From positions 1 to 33,609 of the forward strand of contig WLNQ01000005.1 of assembly GCA_009699705.1 (NCBI GenBank): DNA of 33,609 bases. Reading direction: 5' to 3'. Below are positions 29,430-33,609 of this stretch, piece by piece. The notes beneath the pieces were generated by a model. That model saw nothing but the letters and a program-made list of their open reading frames with translations. It had not been told where the DNA came from and ran no database searches. The position numbers and the translations under genes were made by a program. How positions within the stretch are numbered: position 1 is the first letter of the stretch; every line of letters starts with the position of its first letter. The stretch is from Actinomycetota bacterium (GTDB taxonomy: Bacteria; Actinomycetota; Actinomycetes; S36-B12).

Positions 29430-29548
29430 GATGGCTCTCCGATGCGCTTGTTGATCGTTTGATTGAAGCGGACGATACGCACTTTTTCAGTGCTGCACCC
29501 GTAAATGGCGGAAGTTGATCGAATACTGACAGGAGTGGTCTTATGCCA

Positions 29549-29579
29549 TTGCCAAAAGAAGTGTCATAATGTACATTAT
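29549..29579 (+). promoter_or_regulatory. Predicted promoter with operator-like palindrome in the VOC divergent intergenic region
   Basis: TTGCCA (29549-29554)-N17-TACATT (29572-29577); perfect palindrome ATAATGTACATTAT at 29566-29579 covers the -10. Confidence 0.5.
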
Positions 29580-29658
29580 CGGCTTAAATATATGGTCACA
29601 GTTTTGTACCGAACCACTTTACGAACTGCAAGAATGCTGTCCTGCCTCCGGAGGAAAC

Positions 29659-30420
29659 ATGACCGTTCATACGATTTCACACATCGCCATCAATGGATTA
29701 GACGCCGATGCTTACGGTGCTTTGTACGTTGATTCGTTGGGGCTCAATTTGGTGCGTCGGGTGCATACCAATATTGAAGCTAATACGGATGCAGAGATCT
29801 CGCAGGCGTACGAACACGAAACCATCATCATCAACAATGGCGAGCGCGGCGTGTCCATCGAAGCCATCTGTCGCACTATCGCTCGGCCAGAAGATTTGCC
29901 TTATCCAATGGATCCCATTCAGCTGGGCGTAGATCGGATCTATGTGCAGTCAGCAAACCACGAAGGCGACGATGTCGTTATTACTGATCCTGACGGCACA
30001 AAAATACAGGTCTCGGCGGGCGATCGAAGCTACATCAAGGGCATTCGTATGTTGGTCCCTGATTACCAAAAATCACGCGAATTCTGGCCGGCAACACTTG
30101 GCCTTGAGGTTAATGACGCGCCCGAAGGTACTGAGTTCCAAGGCTTCATCGATGTACGCAGCGGTACAGACATGTTTCGTATTGAATTAGAGCAATCGTC
30201 TCTCCCAGTTATTCCTACCAACGGTTATCAACTTGGTGCAGGGCGTTTGGCATTCACTGTTGATGATGTGGAGGCAACTTTGGAACGCGCCTTAGCTACC
30301 GGAGCCCAGGAGTTTGGCAACCTAGGGCGTTTTGAACTTGGACCAGTGACCATGGTTGCCGGATTCTGGCTGGAACCTAGTGGCGTGGTGATTCAGGCCT
30401 TGCAATTCATTAAGAAGTAG
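29659..30420 (+). CDS. VOC (glyoxalase/dioxygenase superfamily) protein, two VOC modules
   Basis: TVHTISHIAINGLDADAYGALYVDSLGLNLVRR...; second module GIRMLVPDYQKSREFWPATLGLEV. Start at 29659 after CCGGAGG; track start 29569 probably too early. Confidence 0.8.
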   Translation: MTVHTISHIAINGLDADAYGALYVDSLGLNLVRRVHTNIEANTDAEISQAYEHETIIINNGERGVSIEAICRTIARPEDLPYPMDPIQLGVDRIYVQSANHEGDDVVITDPDGTKIQVSAGDRSYIKGIRMLVPDYQKSREFWPATLGLEVNDAPEGTEFQGFIDVRSGTDMFRIELEQSSLPVIPTNGYQLGAGRLAFTVDDVEATLERALATGAQEFGNLGRFELGPVTMVAGFWLEPSGVVIQALQFIKK

Positions 30421-30474
30421 CATCCAGTTTTCTTACCCTTGTCGTGACATCTGCAGTGTTTACGATCACCAACG

Positions 30475-31023
30475 TTAAGGATTTTCTGAATCGATGATGC
30501 CAAATAAGTACTCAAGCGCATCATTAAAGGCGTCGTAGGTTTCCAACTCGGCAATTTCTTGTCTAGTAAACCAACCGGCTGCCTTATTTTCCCATTGCAA
30601 CTCATCGGGCGGTTGAAAACGGTCACTGACTTGCACTACCACGGTCGTATAAGCCCAGGTTTCATGCACATGTTGGGCGTGGTGGCCTAGAACATCAACT
30701 TGGATATCGATCTCAATCTCTTCGCGAAATTCTCTTAATGCGCCCTGAACCGGGGTTTCCCCGGACTCTAAGGCTCCCCCAGGCAGCGCCCATTGGCTTC
30801 GACCGCCCTCTACATTGTCACCTCGCTGTGCGAGGAAGAAGGTCTCAATGCCATCGGTGTCTACATGCCGAATGAATACTCCAGAGGCACCATGAAGACC
30901 CCAACGCCGTTCGCCATTGGGGAAAAAGACGAATCCGTCGCCACTGGCTCCCCATGGCACAGGAACCCGTACTGGCTCCCCCTTTTGGGCTGCCTGTGCC
31001 ATAAATTCCTGATGCCACTCCAT
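30475..31023 (-). CDS. NUDIX hydrolase
   Basis: NUDIX box GGALESGETPVQGALREFREEIEI. Confidence 0.88.
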   Translation of the reverse strand: MEWHQEFMAQAAQKGEPVRVPVPWGASGDGFVFFPNGERRWGLHGASGVFIRHVDTDGIETFFLAQRGDNVEGGRSQWALPGGALESGETPVQGALREFREEIEIDIQVDVLGHHAQHVHETWAYTTVVVQVSDRFQPPDELQWENKAAGWFTRQEIAELETYDAFNDALEYLFGIIDSENP

Positions 31024-31074
31024 AGTGGGACACTTTACGTCGAATGGACCCCCGTTAGTGTCAGTAACGCGCGG

Positions 31075-31080
31075 TACGGT
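31075..31080 (+). promoter_or_regulatory. Predicted -10 TACGGT, leaderless small membrane protein gene
   Basis: TACGGT-tacccc-ATG. Confidence 0.45.
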
Positions 31081-31086
31081 TACCCC

Positions 31087-31308
31087 ATGAATCGCTCACG
31101 GGTCGCCAGCCTCCTGCTGGCCGGCCTTGCCACCATCTGGCTACTCGTGGGAGCCAATCTTGGACTCACGGGCGCAGTGGTCAATGCTACCTGGCTCATT
31201 TTGGGCCTCAGTGGTGCTTTGGGAGCTATTTGGATGGCATGGAGCCCTCGCGCACAGTCAATTCATGAACAAGACAGATCAATTGATCAGACCTTTACCG
31301 AACTGTGA
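31087..31308 (+). CDS. Small two-TM membrane protein of unknown function
   Basis: MNRSRVASLLLAGLATIWLLVGANLGLTGAVVNATWLILGLSGALGAIWMAWSPRAQ...; start supported by the TANNNT-N6 geometry. Confidence 0.6.
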   Translation: MNRSRVASLLLAGLATIWLLVGANLGLTGAVVNATWLILGLSGALGAIWMAWSPRAQSIHEQDRSIDQTFTEL

Positions 31309-31329
31309 CCTCTTCACCATATTTCTAGC

Positions 31330-31354
31330 GGAATATTAAACCGTTCAAAGTGTT
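31330..31354 (+). promoter_or_regulatory. Candidate SigR/SigH-type ECF promoter upstream of rbpA
   Basis: GGAAT (31330-31334)-N17-GTT (31352-31354). Confidence 0.4.
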
Positions 31355-31431
31355 GAAGTTGATGGAACCACCGAAGCGTTATGGCCGTCCAATACCGCAG
31401 AAGGTGCATTTCTAGGTGAAGGAGTAGCGCG

Positions 31432-31797
31432 ATGAATGAGTTATCAATGCGGGGTTCACGAATCGGTGCGCTCAGTTACGAAAACGATCTACATGTCGTC
31501 CCGGCCCAACGTCAGACTCTTCAGTATGTGTGTAGTGAGGGTCATTCGACTGTGGTGCCATTTTCCACAGAAGCCGAAGATATTCCACATATCTGGGGTT
31601 GTCGCTGTGGCCGGGAAGCTCAAGCCACCGGACATCTTGAAAAGATGGCATCAACAGATATCAAGGAAGAACGTTATGTACGCACCCATTGGGACATGCT
31701 GTTAGAGCGCCGAACGATTGCTGATCTTGAAGTTCTACTGAGCGAGCGTTTAGCACTACTGCTTGCGCAGGTCGCTCCAGAGCGCAAGAGTGCGTAG
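31432..31797 (+). CDS. rbpA: RNA polymerase-binding protein RbpA
   Basis: MRGSRIGALSYENDLHVVPAQRQTLQYVC...; VRTHWDMLLERRTIADLEVLLSERLALL; RBS GAAGGAG. Confidence 0.93.
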   Translation: MNELSMRGSRIGALSYENDLHVVPAQRQTLQYVCSEGHSTVVPFSTEAEDIPHIWGCRCGREAQATGHLEKMASTDIKEERYVRTHWDMLLERRTIADLEVLLSERLALLLAQVAPERKSA

Positions 31798-31799
31798 TT

Positions 31800-32240
31800 T
31801 CAACGTTCTATAGAGCCAGAGTCGAAGGGGTCGTCATTCTCATGAATGACGACCCCTTCGATGATTTCTGATCCTTGACTCCAAGAACTCATTCGCCAGT
31901 TGATGTTGCCTGGGCTGGTTGACATGTTCGCAAAAGGTGCGGACATTCGTTTTTGTAAATAAGGAATAAGACACAGCAATGCAAAAATATCTGTCCAAAT
32001 TCCGGGAATCATAAATAGCACTCCAGCGAGCACCTGAAATGCCAATGTTGCTGGTGGTACCTCTTGGCGGTGGGCAGCATCAAGCGCGCGTCGTCCGGCA
32101 TGTTTAAAAACTAACCAGCCAATCGGTATTCCCGATACGTAGATGACGAACGTCCATCCGAATCCGAGCCAAATAATGAGTGCCCAAGCAGTAGAAACTT
32201 CGAGAAGCGGATAGCCGAAGATCAATAAACGTTTGAGCAT
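31800..32240 (-). CDS. fxsA: FxsA family membrane protein
   Basis: Multi-TM: LLIFGYPLLEVSTAWALIIWLGFGWTFVIYVSGIPIGWLVFKHAG...AFQVLAGVLFMIPGIWTDIFALLCLIP. Confidence 0.88.
   Translation of the reverse strand: MLKRLLIFGYPLLEVSTAWALIIWLGFGWTFVIYVSGIPIGWLVFKHAGRRALDAAHRQEVPPATLAFQVLAGVLFMIPGIWTDIFALLCLIPYLQKRMSAPFANMSTSPGNINWRMSSWSQGSEIIEGVVIHENDDPFDSGSIER
31822..31861. repeat. Perfect 17-bp inverted repeat, 6-nt loop; possible bidirectional terminator between rbpA and fxsA
   Basis: TCGAAGGGGTCGTCATT-ctcatg-AATGACGACCCCTTCGA. Confidence 0.9.
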
Positions 32241-32242
32241 AA

Positions 32243-33022
32243 TTACTGGCCTTTTCGCTGTTCTTCAGCGCGACGCTTAGATGCCTTTCGTCGTACACGG
32301 GTGATGCGATCGTCGAAACCCCAGACGGTCACTCGCCACAGAGCTTCAACAACAATCTTCTGACTCATTTTGCTCGACCCTGCCGTGCGTTCGACAAAAG
32401 TAATAGGTACTTCAATCACTTTCAAATTTCGCTGCGAAGCCCGCCATGCCAGGTCAACCTGAAAACAGTACCCCTGGGATGCAACTTCATGTAAATCCAA
32501 TTTGCGTAAAGCATCCGCCCGAAAAGCGCGATAGCCACCGGTTACATCTCGCAACGGAATGCCGAGCAGCACTCGCGTATAAAGGCTTCCACCCTTGGAT
32601 AAGAATTGTCGACTCTTTGGCCAATTAACCGTGCCACCTCCCTGGACCCAACGCGAGCCCAACACTAGATCTGCATCGCGCAAAGCTTCGAGAAGTCGAG
32701 GCAATTGTTCAGGTTGGTGCGAGCCATCAGCGTCCATCTCAACAACGACGTCATAGCCCTGTTGCAGGGCCCAAGCAAAGCCCGCCAGATAAGCGGCTCC
32801 GAGTCCTTCTTTTCCGAGGCGGTGCATCACATGAATATTGGGATCGCGATGAGCAAACTCATCCGCCAAGCGGCCAGTGCCATCGGGTGAATTATCGTCA
32901 GCCACAAGAACATGCGCTTCGGGCATACTTTCCCGGACGCGATCCAGAATCACAGGCAACGATTCCAGTTCGTTGAAGGTTGGGATAATCACCAAGATCT
33001 GGCCTAAATCTGCGAAGGTCAC
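32243..33022 (-). CDS. ppm1: Polyprenol monophosphomannose synthase (GT2, Ppm1-like)
   Basis: ILVIIPTFNELESLPVILDRV, VADDNSPDGTGRLAD, VVEMDADGSHQPEQLPRL, DVTGGYRAFR. Confidence 0.92.
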   Translation of the reverse strand: MTFADLGQILVIIPTFNELESLPVILDRVRESMPEAHVLVADDNSPDGTGRLADEFAHRDPNIHVMHRLGKEGLGAAYLAGFAWALQQGYDVVVEMDADGSHQPEQLPRLLEALRDADLVLGSRWVQGGGTVNWPKSRQFLSKGGSLYTRVLLGIPLRDVTGGYRAFRADALRKLDLHEVASQGYCFQVDLAWRASQRNLKVIEVPITFVERTAGSSKMSQKIVVEALWRVTVWGFDDRITRVRRKASKRRAEEQRKGQ

Positions 33023-33609
33023 TGAGACACCTTATGTCGCATTGACCGCTTTCGTCCGATGGCGCGCACCGACAGGAAGCACGCAAGCAATACGGCGGTC
33101 AGTGACCAAACGGCAGTCAACGGTTGCCCAAAATAAGCGCTCGGATTCAAGGTCCCGCGCAATGCCACTTCGCGAACAATCCCGCCAACCTCCCCTTCGG
33201 GAATCTGCGCCTGGACCGTGCCATCTGGACGAATAAAGGCCGATATACCCGAAGTGGCTGCTACCACAAGGCTACGCCCAGTTTCCAAAGCTCTCATCTG
33301 CTCAATGGCCAATTGTTGCTGGGGCTGGGCTGTTGTGGCATAAGTTGCATTATTGGTTTGCACCATGAGAACTCGAGCACCATCGCTAATTAATGGATCA
33401 ATAACGCTGTTGTAAGCGACTTCAAAGCAGATAACATCCCCGGCCTTCACGCCATCAATATTGAAAATACCGGTAGTCGTCCCGGCAGCGAAGTCTCGTC
33501 CGATGCGGTCAAACCGATCAATGAGAGGAGCGAGCAATGATCGAAAAGGTATGTATTCACCAAATGGCACCGGGTGCGTCTTACTGTATTGCTGGCCGGC
33601 ACCTGTGGC
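33019..33609 (-). CDS. lnt: Apolipoprotein N-acyltransferase, N-terminal part beyond the window
   Basis: Nitrilase-fold: QYSKTHPVPFGEYIPFR, GDVICFEVAYNSV, LVMVQTNNATYATTAQPQQQLAIEQMRALETGRSLVVAATSG; open to the window end; 4-nt overlap with ppm1. Confidence 0.93.
   Translation of the reverse strand, partial: ATGAGQQYSKTHPVPFGEYIPFRSLLAPLIDRFDRIGRDFAAGTTTGIFNIDGVKAGDVICFEVAYNSVIDPLISDGARVLMVQTNNATYATTAQPQQQLAIEQMRALETGRSLVVAATSGISAFIRPDGTVQAQIPEGEVGGIVREVALRGTLNPSAYFGQPLTAVWSLTAVLLACFLSVRAIGRKRSMRHKVSQ

Noticed and set aside
29569-29658. N-terminal extension of the second VOC protein (MYIIGLNIWSQF...)
   Set aside because: Starts inside the promoter palindrome with no RBS; ATG 29659 has CGGAGG and begins the VOC fold directly.
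30691-30765. NUDIX box with Glu in place of the usual Gly near its end (REFREEIEI)
   Set aside because: Single-position variation tolerated in the family; not notable alone.
1-33609. CRISPR arrays, transposases, phage genes, toxin-antitoxin or defence systems
   Set aside because: Looked for on both strands; no direct-repeat arrays, insertion-sequence ends or recognisable proteins of these classes.

Overview
The 33.6 kb window is gene-dense and actinobacterial (RbpA, GarA-like FHA protein, InhA-like enoyl reductase, SufR-Suf operon, Ppm1/Lnt, many GTG starts). It runs from a truncated transketolase gene (-) to a truncated apolipoprotein N-acyltransferase gene (-). Most of it is housekeeping: tkt; ctaB/ctaA; a DrrAB-like ABC pair; sufR-sufB-sufD-Rieske-sufC-sufS-sufU-sufT; an ABC-F ATPase; an ABC exporter; SURF1/DUF3099; dodecin-fabG-fabI-sixA; serB; an ABC ATPase with a CDP-alcohol phosphatidyltransferase; gcvH-garA-merR-DUF151-merR; a tandem glycine riboswitch with gcvP; a TesB-like thioesterase with two VOC proteins (the most accessory-looking part); NUDIX; rbpA; fxsA; ppm1; lnt. 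I found no CRISPR, transposon, prophage or tRNA, and no clearly novel multi-gene system. The items most worth a second look are regulatory: (1) a recurrent TANNNT-N6-start architecture at many genes, predicting leaderless mRNAs and correcting some starts; (2) a 24-codon leaderless-type small ORF in the 236-nt gap before the ABC-F gene; (3) a 30-bp inverted repeat with a CAAC-N6-GTTG core over the sufR start; (4) a perfect 14-bp palindrome over a predicted -10 in the VOC/thioesterase divergent promoter; (5) a perfect 17-bp inverted repeat in the 3' end of fxsA, between convergent rbpA and fxsA; (6) a GarA-like FHA protein with an N-terminal zinc ribbon. Statements about reference organisms are from memory; no searches were run.
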